64,000 nucleotides of DNA. Source: Verrucomicrobiia bacterium DG1235 (GTDB lineage: Bacteria; Verrucomicrobiota; Verrucomicrobiia; Opitutales; Opitutaceae). A model generated the notes under the pieces. It was not told the DNA's origin. It did not search any database and saw only the letters and a list, made by a program, of their open reading frames with translations. The position numbers and the translations under genes are program-made. Below, piece after piece: positions 48,968 through 56,057 of this stretch (positions are counted from its first letter, which is position 1; each line of letters opens with the position of its first letter). The stretch is from positions 3,596,335 to 3,660,334 of the forward strand of contig DS990592.1 of NCBI GenBank assembly GCA_000155695.1, written 5' to 3'.

Positions 48968-49777
48968 ATGAATCCCAACCTACTACTCATCCCTCTCATC
49001 ATCCTCGGCCTCTTCACCGCCACAAGCTTTCAAGCCGACACCATCGAACTCGCCGACGGAACCTCCCTCTCCGGCACCCTCATCGATACTCAAGCCGGCT
49101 ACATCCGCCTCCAACTCCCAGAAACCGAAGGCGAAGCCCTTCGCCGCATCTCTCCCGACAAGATAGCCGCCCTAAGCTTTTCCGACCCAACCGCCCCGCT
49201 TGAGCAACGAGCCCTCCACCGCTCCCGCTTCATCCCCCTCCTCTCCCCAGCCGACGCTCAACTCCTTCCCGAGCTCCTCGAGCACTACCTCTCCAACGAT
49301 CAATCCCTCACCGCCCTATCCTACGCCAAACTCTGGCATCCAAAAAATGAATACGCCGACCTAGATCCCCTCTATCGCTCCCTTCTCATCAGATCGGCCC
49401 AAGCAGCGAACCTTCCAAACGAAGCCGTCATCCACGCAAAAAACTGGCTCGCCCAAACCCCATCTCCGTTCGCCACCCCGCTTCCCTGGCAAACCCTCGC
49501 CCAGCACCACCTCGACTCCGGCCAACCGGAGGCCGCCCTCTGGACCGCCCTCCGCCCCCTCGCCCACGCCACCGCGGATCAACAAGACACCCTCCATCCC
49601 CTCCACCAGATCGCCGCCCAAGCGTATCAAGTCCTCGGATACCCTGACCACGCCACCTACCACCTCTCCCAAAATTCACCACTCACTACTCACTACTCAC
49701 CACTCAACCCCCCACCTTCTCTCCTAGCCGAATCCCTAACCTACTCCCAACTCCTCAAAACCAACTCCCCGCAATGA
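48968..49777 (+). CDS. Secreted SHD1-like protein, unknown
   Basis: A 269-residue exported protein. The signal peptide ('LLLIPLIILGLFTATSFQAD') is followed by an SHD1-like beta domain ('IELADGTSLSGTLIDTQAGY', 'IRLQLPETEGEALRRISPDK'). A helical TPR-like part follows ('YAKLWHPKNEYADLDPLYRS', 'AALWTALRPLAHATADQQDT'). Near the end, residues about 236-247 ('NSPLTTHYSPLNPPP') come from a short-period TCACTAC repeat in the DNA (49674-49710), as if an intergenic repeat had been captured in frame. Its stop overlaps the ExbB start by four bases (ATGA), so the two are co-translated. Function unknown; probably part of the same envelope complex as the TPR and ExbB proteins. Confidence 0.75.
   Translation: MNPNLLLIPLIILGLFTATSFQADTIELADGTSLSGTLIDTQAGYIRLQLPETEGEALRRISPDKIAALSFSDPTAPLEQRALHRSRFIPLLSPADAQLLPELLEHYLSNDQSLTALSYAKLWHPKNEYADLDPLYRSLLIRSAQAANLPNEAVIHAKNWLAQTPSPFATPLPWQTLAQHHLDSGQPEAALWTALRPLAHATADQQDTLHPLHQIAAQAYQVLGYPDHATYHLSQNSPLTTHYSPLNPPPSLLAESLTYSQLLKTNSPQ
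49674..49710 (+). repeat. TCACTAC microrepeat inside a coding region
   Basis: Tandem-like units of CACTACT/CACCACT run through 37 bases near the 3' end of the SHD1-like gene. The composition matches the pyrimidine-rich microrepeats found in nearby gaps. Confidence 0.6.
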
Positions 49778-50469
49778 AAGCTCCCAAATACCTCCTCGCC
49801 TCTCCGCTACTCGTCCTCGTTCCCCAACTACACGCCCAAGAGCAAGACTCCTCCTCCCTCTTTTCCATGATCCAACAAGGCGGCTGGGCCATGTACCCGC
49901 TCGCCGCCTGCTCGCTCGTCTTCATCTACATCGCCATCCATTGCTACCGAGAGACCCGCCCCTCCCGCTTCGCCCCCGCTCAGCTCCTCCAGCAGCTCAC
50001 CACCCACTTCGCCAACGCCAACTTCGACCACGCCAAACAACACGCCCAAGCCTCCGACACCGTCCTCGCGCGAGCCCTCTCCATCGCCTTCCCAAAGCTC
50101 GATCCCACCGCACTCAACGAAACACGCGAACCCTTCGAAACCGAAGTCGGCGCCGCCCTCAGCGCCCAAGAAAACGCCATCTCCCAGTGGATCCACTACC
50201 TCAGCGTCATCGCCAACGTTGCCCCCATGATCGGCCTCCTCGGCACCGTCTCCGGAATGATCGGCGGCTTCCAAACCATGTCCGCCGGCGGCATGGGCCG
50301 CCCCGAGCTCTTCGCAGGCGATATCGGCGAAGCCCTCATCACCACAGCCACCGGCCTCTGCATCGGCATCCCCGCCATGATCGCCCACTCCTACTTCAAC
50401 AACCGCCTCAATACCGCCATCACCAACACCACCCGCCAAGCCAACACTCTCACCGACCACCTCAACTAG
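49774..50469 (+). CDS. exbB: MotA/TolQ/ExbB proton channel family protein
   Basis: A 231-residue inner-membrane protein that, with ExbD, couples the proton gradient to outer-membrane transport. An N-terminal cleavable segment ('LLASPLLVLVPQLHAQEQDS') precedes the first helix ('MYPLAACSLVFIYIAIHCYR'). The conserved core is 'YLSVIANVAPMIGLLGTVSG', 'MIGGFQTMSAGGMG' and 'GEALITTATGLCIGIPAMIA'. The extended N-terminus and signal are common in Verrucomicrobiota homologues. ExbD and TonB genes are missing here; the next gene is rsmD. The ATGA overlap with the SHD1-like gene links its function to that protein and to the TPR scaffold. The gene name follows the family and does not prove function. Confidence 0.88.
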   Translation: MKAPKYLLASPLLVLVPQLHAQEQDSSSLFSMIQQGGWAMYPLAACSLVFIYIAIHCYRETRPSRFAPAQLLQQLTTHFANANFDHAKQHAQASDTVLARALSIAFPKLDPTALNETREPFETEVGAALSAQENAISQWIHYLSVIANVAPMIGLLGTVSGMIGGFQTMSAGGMGRPELFAGDIGEALITTATGLCIGIPAMIAHSYFNNRLNTAITNTTRQANTLTDHLN

Positions 50470-50477
50470 CCCGTCAA

Positions 50478-50515
50478 TTCACCCTTCACTTTTTACCCTT
50501 CACTTTTCACTCTTC
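50478..50515 (+). repeat. TTCACT microrepeat before rsmD
   Basis: TTCAC/CTTCACTTTTTACC-type units repeat three to four times with irregular spacing of 11-16 bases. The run ends 5 bases before the rsmD start codon, where a ribosome binding site would be expected. Confidence 0.55.
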
Positions 50516-50519
50516 GCAA

Positions 50520-51071
50520 ATGCGAATCTCTGGAGGCAAAGCCCGTGGCGTCACCCTGCGCGTCGATAAAAAAGCAGTGCACCGCCCTGCCATGGACAAA
50601 CTCCGCCAAGGCATCTTCTCCAGCATCGGGACAAGCATAAACGGAGCCCGCGTGCTCGACCTCTTTGCCGGCACCGGCTCCTACGGCCTAGAAGCCCTCA
50701 GTCGCGGAGCCAGCCATGCCACCTTCGTCGAACTCAACCGCCGCGCCACCGCCATGGTCCAGACCAACGCCGCCATCGTCGCCAAAAGCATGCAGGAAAA
50801 ACTGGATACACTCATCTCCACCGCCGACGCCACCAAGTGGACGCCCCCAGCCGAACGCTTCGACATCATCTTCGTCGACCCCCCCTACGAAGCCCTCGAG
50901 CAACTCACGCCCAAACTCTTCCCCCTCTTCGAGCAAGCCCTCACGCCCGACGGCCTTGTCGTCTTCGAAGCCCCCGGCCAATTCGAACCCGCCGCCGCAG
51001 GCTGGCGCCTCCGCAAACGCCTCGGCAAAGGCCGCGACCAACCCACCGCCTGCCTCCTCCACCGAACCTAG
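50520..51071 (+). CDS. rsmD: 16S rRNA (guanine966-N2)-methyltransferase
   Basis: A 183-residue methyltransferase that methylates G966 of 16S rRNA using SAM. It starts at ATG 50520 ('MRISGGKARGVTL'), the classic RsmD opening; the frame is open for 193 codons upstream but that part is only an out-of-frame shadow of exbB. Motifs: 'RPAMDKLRQGIFSSI', 'VLDLFAGTGSYGLEALSRGA' (SAM-binding) and 'DIIFVDPPYEAL' (catalytic DPPY). It lies 50 bases after exbB. Confidence 0.95.
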   Translation: MRISGGKARGVTLRVDKKAVHRPAMDKLRQGIFSSIGTSINGARVLDLFAGTGSYGLEALSRGASHATFVELNRRATAMVQTNAAIVAKSMQEKLDTLISTADATKWTPPAERFDIIFVDPPYEALEQLTPKLFPLFEQALTPDGLVVFEAPGQFEPAAAGWRLRKRLGKGRDQPTACLLHRT

Positions 51072-51095
51072 TTTAAACCTTCTCAGCAACCCCAT

Positions 51096-51134
51096 CCCGA
51101 AACGCGGTGCTTCAGCCCACGTCCCCACAAACCC
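51096..51134 (+). repeat. Dispersed repeat, copy 1
   Basis: About 39 bases starting CCCGAAACGCGGTGC and ending ACAAACCC are related to 53456-53493 (about 80% identical). A short-period AATTC run follows in both places. Both are intergenic on either side of the EF-G gene. Confidence 0.6.
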
Positions 51135-51153
51135 ATTCGCCCCTTTCATCCCC

Positions 51154-51177
51154 AATTCAAAATTCATAATTCAAAAA
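51154..51177 (+). repeat. AATTC microrepeat before the EF-G gene
   Basis: Units AATTCAA, AATTCATA and ATTCAAAA run in tandem. Comparable to 53588-53615. Confidence 0.55.
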
Positions 51178-51357
51178 TCCTCCCCGCCACCCTCCCTCCG
51201 TCGTTGACCTTCCCCCCCACCCGCGCCACTTTTCATCCAGCGGAAGTTCACGCCCCTCCGCCCTAATCCAAACAACGGCGAACGTCTTTTGCCCCAAGAA
51301 AGCCCATGCGAACCATCCCGGTTCGCCAAACCCAAAACCTACCCTAAAAAAGACGTC

Positions 51358-53433
51358 ATGAGCTATACCCCAGATCGCATCCGAAACTTCGCGCTCGTCG
51401 GGCACCAATCCGCCGGCAAAACCTCGCTTGCCGAGGCCATGCTCGCCTGCGCGGGGGTCATCAACCGACTGGGGACCATCGAGGCGGGCAATACCGTGAG
51501 CGACTACCACGCCACCGAAAAGGAGCGCCAGATCTCCGTGCACGCCTCCCTCCTCCACTGCGACTGGAAAGACAGCAAGTATAACATCATCGACACCCCC
51601 GGCTACCTCGACTTCATCTCCGAAGGCCTCGGCGCCCTCCGCGTAGGCGACTTCGCCATGGTCGTCGTCGACGCCACCTCCGGCCCCCAAATCGGCACCG
51701 ACCAAGTCTGGGAATACGCCAGCCGCTTCAAGCTCCCCAAGCTCATCGTCGTCAACGGCATAGACAAGGACAACGTCGACTTCGACCAAATCCTCGCCGA
51801 ACTCCGCAGCCACTACGGCAAGAAAGTCTTCCCCATGACCCTGCCCATCGATCCCGGCCCCGGCTGCCGACGCATCCTCGACGTGCTACGCTCCGAAGAA
51901 GTCGACTACGCCACCGACGCCTCCGGAAAATTCACCGAGACCGCCGCCCAAGGAGCATGGAAAGACCGCGTCCGCCAACTCCACAACGAGCTCATCGAAC
52001 TCGTCGCCGAGTCCGACGACACCCTCATGGAAAACTTCTTCGACCAAGGCGACCTCACCGAAGACCAACTCCGCTCCGGCGTCCACGCCGCCATCCAAAC
52101 CGAAACCTTCATCCCCGTCTTCGCTACCTCCGCCACCACCAACGTCGGCGTAGCCCGCCTCATGGACCTCGTCTCAAAATACGGCAGCTCCCCCGTCGAC
52201 CGCAAGGAAGTCCCCGCCCTCGACGAAGCAGGCCACTCCGGATCCATCCACCTCAGCGACTCCTCCCCAGCCTGCTACATCTGGAAAACCATCTCCGAGC
52301 CACACGTCGGCGAGCTCTCCTTCTGCCGCATGTACTCCGGCTCCATCACCCCAAACATCGAGCTCTTCAACCCCTTCCACGGCGTCACCGAAAAAATCGG
52401 CCAGATCTTCACCCTCCAAGGCCACGAGCGCGAAAGCATCACCCAAATCGGCCCCGGCGACATCGGCGTCATGGCCAAGCTGCGCGACACCCACACAGGC
52501 AACACCCTCACTTCTCCCGACCGAAAAGTCCGCCTCCCCGCCGTCGATTACCCCAAGCCAAACATACACGGCTCCCTCGTCGCACTCCACAAAGGCGACG
52601 AAGACAAGCTCGCCGCCGGACTCGCCACCCTCCACGAAGAAGACCCGACATTCCTATTTGGATACAACCCAGAAACGCACGAACTCGTCGTCTCCGGACA
52701 AGGCGAGCTCCACCTCGAAGTCCTCAAGTCGCGCCTCGCCCGACGCTTCAACGTCGAAGTCGACATCGTCGAGCCACGCGTCCCCTTCCGCGAAACCATC
52801 CAAGCCCCCGCCGAATCCAAATACCGCCACAAAAAGCAATCCGGCGGCGCCGGCCAGTTCGCCGAAGTCTGGCTGCGCATCCGACCCGCCGACCGCAACT
52901 CCGGCGTCGATTTCTCACACTCCCTCACCGGCAACAACGTCGACCGCGTCTTCGTCCCCTCCGTCGAAAAAGGCGTCCAAGCCGCCTGCGAAGACGGCAT
53001 CCACGCCGGCTACCGCATCACCGATGTCGCCATCGACTTCTACGACGGCAAAATGCACACCGTCGACTCCAAGGACATCGCCTTCCAGACCGCCGGCAAA
53101 GAAGCCTTCCGCGAAGCCTTCAAAAACGCCAAGCCCTGCCTCCTCGAACCCATCCTCAACATAGAGATCAAAGTCCCCGAGCCCTTCCTCGGCGACGTTA
53201 TGAGCGACCTCTCCGCCCGCCGCGGCCACATCCACGGCATCGAAGGCGAAACCAAATTCCGCGTCATCAAAGCCGAAGTCCCGCAAATGGAAATGTACCG
53301 CTACGCCACCACCTTACGCTCCCTCACCGGCGGCATCGGACTCCACAGCGAAGCCTTCTCCCACTACGATCCGCTCCCGCCCCAGCTCGAGCACCGAGTC
53401 CTCAAAACCGAACCCCTCGCCGCCGCCCACTAA
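51358..53433 (+). CDS. Elongation factor G-like GTPase
   Basis: A 691-residue translational GTPase of the EF-G subfamily related to 'EF-G2'. Start at ATG 51358 ('MSYTPDRIRNFALV'). The GTPase has G1 'GHQSAGKTSLAEAM', G3 'IIDTPGYLDF' and an unusual G4 'VVNGIDKDNVD', where NKxD would be expected. Domains II-V follow ('GELSFCRMYSGSI', 'LVVSGQGELHLEVLKSRLAR', 'SGGAGQFAEVWLRI', 'GVQAACEDGIHAGYRITDVA'). The C-terminus 'LRSLTGGIGLHSEAFSHYDP' is typical. Because the canonical fusA usually sits in a ribosomal operon, this is likely a paralogue of uncertain role, perhaps in recycling or stress. Intergenic repeats precede and follow it. Confidence 0.9.
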   Translation: MSYTPDRIRNFALVGHQSAGKTSLAEAMLACAGVINRLGTIEAGNTVSDYHATEKERQISVHASLLHCDWKDSKYNIIDTPGYLDFISEGLGALRVGDFAMVVVDATSGPQIGTDQVWEYASRFKLPKLIVVNGIDKDNVDFDQILAELRSHYGKKVFPMTLPIDPGPGCRRILDVLRSEEVDYATDASGKFTETAAQGAWKDRVRQLHNELIELVAESDDTLMENFFDQGDLTEDQLRSGVHAAIQTETFIPVFATSATTNVGVARLMDLVSKYGSSPVDRKEVPALDEAGHSGSIHLSDSSPACYIWKTISEPHVGELSFCRMYSGSITPNIELFNPFHGVTEKIGQIFTLQGHERESITQIGPGDIGVMAKLRDTHTGNTLTSPDRKVRLPAVDYPKPNIHGSLVALHKGDEDKLAAGLATLHEEDPTFLFGYNPETHELVVSGQGELHLEVLKSRLARRFNVEVDIVEPRVPFRETIQAPAESKYRHKKQSGGAGQFAEVWLRIRPADRNSGVDFSHSLTGNNVDRVFVPSVEKGVQAACEDGIHAGYRITDVAIDFYDGKMHTVDSKDIAFQTAGKEAFREAFKNAKPCLLEPILNIEIKVPEPFLGDVMSDLSARRGHIHGIEGETKFRVIKAEVPQMEMYRYATTLRSLTGGIGLHSEAFSHYDPLPPQLEHRVLKTEPLAAAH

Positions 53434-53455
53434 ACAGCACCGCCCTCAACCCAAA

Positions 53456-53493
53456 CCCGTAGCGCGGCGCTTTAGCCCGCGTCCCTCAAACCC
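53456..53493 (+). repeat. Dispersed repeat, copy 2
   Basis: About 38 bases starting CCCGTAGCGCGGCGC and ending CAAACCC, related to 51096-51134. A GC-rich palindrome and an AATTCCT run follow. Confidence 0.6.
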
Positions 53494-53533
53494 GATCCAC
53501 TCCCGTTGGAAGCGGCCTTCGCTAGTCCGCCGG

Positions 53534-53549
53534 AGCCTTCGCGAAGGCT
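53534..53549. repeat. 16-bp perfect palindrome
   Basis: AGCCTTCGCGAAGGCT is its own reverse complement, lying between EF-G and the ABM gene. Its GAGCCTTCGCGA core recurs at 61931-61942 after the polysaccharide lyase gene. It could be a protein binding site or a hairpin. Confidence 0.6.
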
Positions 53550-53587
53550 GGAGTGCCGCGATCTCCCCACCCCATCCCACATTTCCC

Positions 53588-53615
53588 AATTCCTAATTCC
53601 TAATTCCTAATTAAT
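53588..53615 (+). repeat. AATTCCT tandem repeat (7-nt units)
   Basis: Three exact AATTCCT units (53588-53608) and a fourth, diverged unit AATTAAT. It ends 5 bases before the ATG of the next gene, occupying the ribosome binding position. Confidence 0.75.
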
Positions 53616-53620
53616 CCACC

Positions 53621-53983
53621 ATGAGCAGCCAAGACACCGCCGTAACCATCCACCCCTACTTCACAGTCGCCGAAAATAACCTCGACGCCTTCAAAGCCAT
53701 CACCCTTCAGCTCATCGAGCGCGCCAAAACCGAAGAGGGCTGCCTCTACTACGGCTTCTCCTATAGCGGCAACACCGTATTCTGCCGCGAAGGCTACCGC
53801 AACGCCGAAGGCCTCCTCGCCCACCTCCAAAACGTCGGCGACCTCATCGAGCAAGCCCTCAAAATCTCCGAAATGACACGCCTCGAAGTACACGGAAACG
53901 CCGCCGAGCTCGAAAAACTCAAAGAGCCCCTCGCCGAAATGCCCGTCCAATTCTACACCCTAGAATCCGGCTTCCGAAACTAG
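53621..53983 (+). CDS. Antibiotic biosynthesis monooxygenase-domain protein
   Basis: A 120-residue single-domain ABM protein (dimeric alpha-beta barrel fold). Typical blocks are 'TIHPYFTVAENNLDAFKAIT', 'RAKTEEGCLYYGFSY' and 'FCREGYRNAEGLLAHLQNVG'. Related small proteins oxidise quinols or simple aromatics or act as haem degraders; which one cannot be read here. It is preceded by an AATTCCT repeat and is convergent with rsmE, six bases away. It has a longer C-terminus than many ABM proteins ('EPLAEMPVQFYTLESGFRN'). Confidence 0.85.
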   Translation: MSSQDTAVTIHPYFTVAENNLDAFKAITLQLIERAKTEEGCLYYGFSYSGNTVFCREGYRNAEGLLAHLQNVGDLIEQALKISEMTRLEVHGNAAELEKLKEPLAEMPVQFYTLESGFRN

Positions 53984-53989
53984 TCTTTT

Positions 53990-54715
53990 TCAGAATTCTA
54001 GAGCCTCCCTCACCACAGACACCGCCGCCACCACGGCGGTCTCCGTGCGTAAAACCCGCTCACCCATCCCCACCAAAGTCCATCCCCTAGCCCGAAACAA
54101 ATCCCGCTCCCTACACGTCCACCCCCGCTCGCTCCCAATTGTCAACGCCACAGGTAGAGTCCGGGCTCCACCACGGACCTCCCCCAGTCGCATCAGCCCC
54201 TCATAATTATCCAGGCACAGTCGCTCGCTCACATCCCCCACAGCTTCCATCGCCTCCTCCAGCGACATCCCCCAGCTCACCTCCGGCATCCTCGTCGTAA
54301 ACGCCTGCGCCACTCCCGCCACCACATGCCGGCGCCACTCCCCCGTCGACCAAAGCTTCGACCCCGCATAGCTCGGCTCGCCTCGATCCGTCACCACAAA
54401 ACGGATACTTCTCACCCCCAGCGTCGTAGCCTCGTTTAGAATCTTCCGCATCGTCTGCGGACGACTCAGTCCCACGATCAAATCGATCGCCAACAACTCC
54501 GGTTCCTCCACACCCCACTCAAACCCCAGCTCTATCCCCTCATCCGAAATCCCCAACACCCTCGCCTTTCCCTTCGGACCATCAATCATCCCCGCGTCAA
54601 ACGTATCACCCACACCCCTGCGCAACACCTTCACCACATGGTTCGCCCTCTCATCATCCATCGATAAGGACCCACCAGCCTCCACCTCGCACGCCTCGAA
54701 CAGCACAATATTCAT
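53990..54715 (-). CDS. rsmE: 16S rRNA (uracil1498-N3)-methyltransferase
   Basis: A 241-residue SPOUT methyltransferase that methylates U1498 of 16S rRNA. Start at ATG 54715 ('MNIVLFEACEVEAG'), matching the usual start; the ATG 21 bases upstream adds an unrelated heptapeptide. The N-terminal PUA-like domain contains 'ERANHVVKVLRRGVGD'. The catalytic part has 'VGLSRPQTMRKILNEATTLG', 'ALTIGSERGWTCRERDLF' and the trefoil-knot end 'LVGMGERVLRTETAVVAAVS'. Convergent with the ABM gene. G-ending codons dominate, opposite to neighbouring + genes. Confidence 0.95.
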   Translation of the reverse strand: MNIVLFEACEVEAGGSLSMDDERANHVVKVLRRGVGDTFDAGMIDGPKGKARVLGISDEGIELGFEWGVEEPELLAIDLIVGLSRPQTMRKILNEATTLGVRSIRFVVTDRGEPSYAGSKLWSTGEWRRHVVAGVAQAFTTRMPEVSWGMSLEEAMEAVGDVSERLCLDNYEGLMRLGEVRGGARTLPVALTIGSERGWTCRERDLFRARGWTLVGMGERVLRTETAVVAAVSVVREALEF

Positions 54716-54800
54716 CGCCCCATCCTCGCTAAGCATCCCCTACCGTCAAACCATCCTCTTTGACGAAAAAACCTACCCCAGAAAACCTAAGAATATCACG

Positions 54801-55850
54801 CTAGCGAAGCGACGGCCAACGACGGCGAGCCCAACAGGCAAAGCCGATCCCGATCAAAAACAGACTAGCACTCGAAACCGCGTCAGGCACCGCCCGCAAG
54901 TCCCAGCCAATCACATCCATCGCCAACAAGTCGCTCGAAGAAAGAGCCCCCACTTCCAACACAGACAAGGTCGGATCCAGAATGCCAAGCCCCGCATCAT
55001 CAAGCCAGTGACTCGCCTGCGCTCCATTCCCGTTGAAAAAGCCAGTCGACATCGGAACCTTCACCTCAACCGTGTCAAAATGTGACGCCACGCCCGGCAA
55101 CAACACGCGTGGAACCGTAGCAAATTCGGCTAGAGTCAGAGGAAAATATCCGGGCACAGACGCAAACCGAAACAAATCCAGCAAAGTCGGAGCAACCGCT
55201 CCAACCAAATTGTTCTCCACCATCGCGTCGATTTGATCCACCACCGAAACAAATCCCAAAAGGTGGCCGATCTCATGGACGGCAACCGACTCGAAATCAA
55301 AAAGCCCCGAACTCACCCCGTCGGAATTGTCGAAATCAAACGCAAAATCTGACGAGAAATTGATCGTCCCGTCCGACGCTCCAAATATCGTATCCAGTCC
55401 GTCATATCCCAGCGCCTTAATATTCGCCTTTGAAGCCGAAATACTCCCATTCAACGTAAATCCGGTAGGCAGGAAAAAACCCAAGTCACTCGCTGCCGGC
55501 AGCGCTCCGACTACCGGATTTATCCCGCTCGTATCCGCCAGCTCGTCCGCCACCATTAAGCCGCGAAACCAATCATAACTAGTCGTTAGAGACACGTTAG
55601 ACGTACTCCCCAGGATCGAAGAACCGAGCGACTCCAGGCCCGCATCAATCGTAACTGTCACATCATCCGACAAAACGCTCTCCCACTTATCCGCCGCCCT
55701 ACGAAACGCGTCAAACGCCGCCGTATTGCTCAGCAAACTTGCGTTCGCGTTGAGGTTGATATTTAGGCCATAACCGGTTCCAGATAGAGACAAGAATATG
55801 GATACCGCGGACAACACGCTTCCGATCCGAAAAGTTCTTTTGCTAATCAT
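54801..55850 (-). CDS. PEP-CTERM (VPD-type) metalloprotease, NF038122-like
   Basis: A 349-residue exported protein. The signal peptide is residues 1-28. The body has the zinc protease motif 'VAVHEIGHLLGFVSVVDQ' (HExxHxxGF; first His about 192), after a beta-rich half starting 'LNINLNANASLLSN'. The C-terminus has 'VPDAVSSASLFLIGIGFACW' followed by Arg residues: a sorting signal (VPD variant of PEP-CTERM) cleaved or processed by an exosortase. The layout matches the NF038122 family of PEP-CTERM metalloproteases. Substrate unknown. It is divergent from the ABC transporter operon. Confidence 0.88.
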   Translation of the reverse strand: MISKRTFRIGSVLSAVSIFLSLSGTGYGLNINLNANASLLSNTAAFDAFRRAADKWESVLSDDVTVTIDAGLESLGSSILGSTSNVSLTTSYDWFRGLMVADELADTSGINPVVGALPAASDLGFFLPTGFTLNGSISASKANIKALGYDGLDTIFGASDGTINFSSDFAFDFDNSDGVSSGLFDFESVAVHEIGHLLGFVSVVDQIDAMVENNLVGAVAPTLLDLFRFASVPGYFPLTLAEFATVPRVLLPGVASHFDTVEVKVPMSTGFFNGNGAQASHWLDDAGLGILDPTLSVLEVGALSSSDLLAMDVIGWDLRAVPDAVSSASLFLIGIGFACWARRRWPSLR

Positions 55851-56057
55851 ACAATAAGAGAAGGGTTCAAGACGTGTAGCGCCTCACCAAATTAGAATCC
55901 AAAACCTCGGACACAAACGGGGATATCCAAGCTAGCCCAAGCCTCGGTGAACTCCCGTATTTTGCAAGGCTAGGCTTAAAAAACTATTCCATCAAACAGA
56001 GCGACAAAGGAATACCGCGACTGTACAAACCGAGCCCATTGTGTTTAAAAAATCTCC

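Noticed and set aside
49941-50519. Upstream extension of the rsmD frame
   Set aside because: It overlaps exbB in another frame and is Arg/Pro/His-rich; RsmD starts at 50520 with the family's typical opening.
51957-53462. Plus-strand frame of 501 residues rich in Arg and Pro
   Set aside because: It is the alternative frame of the EF-G gene, produced by codon bias; no domain recognised.
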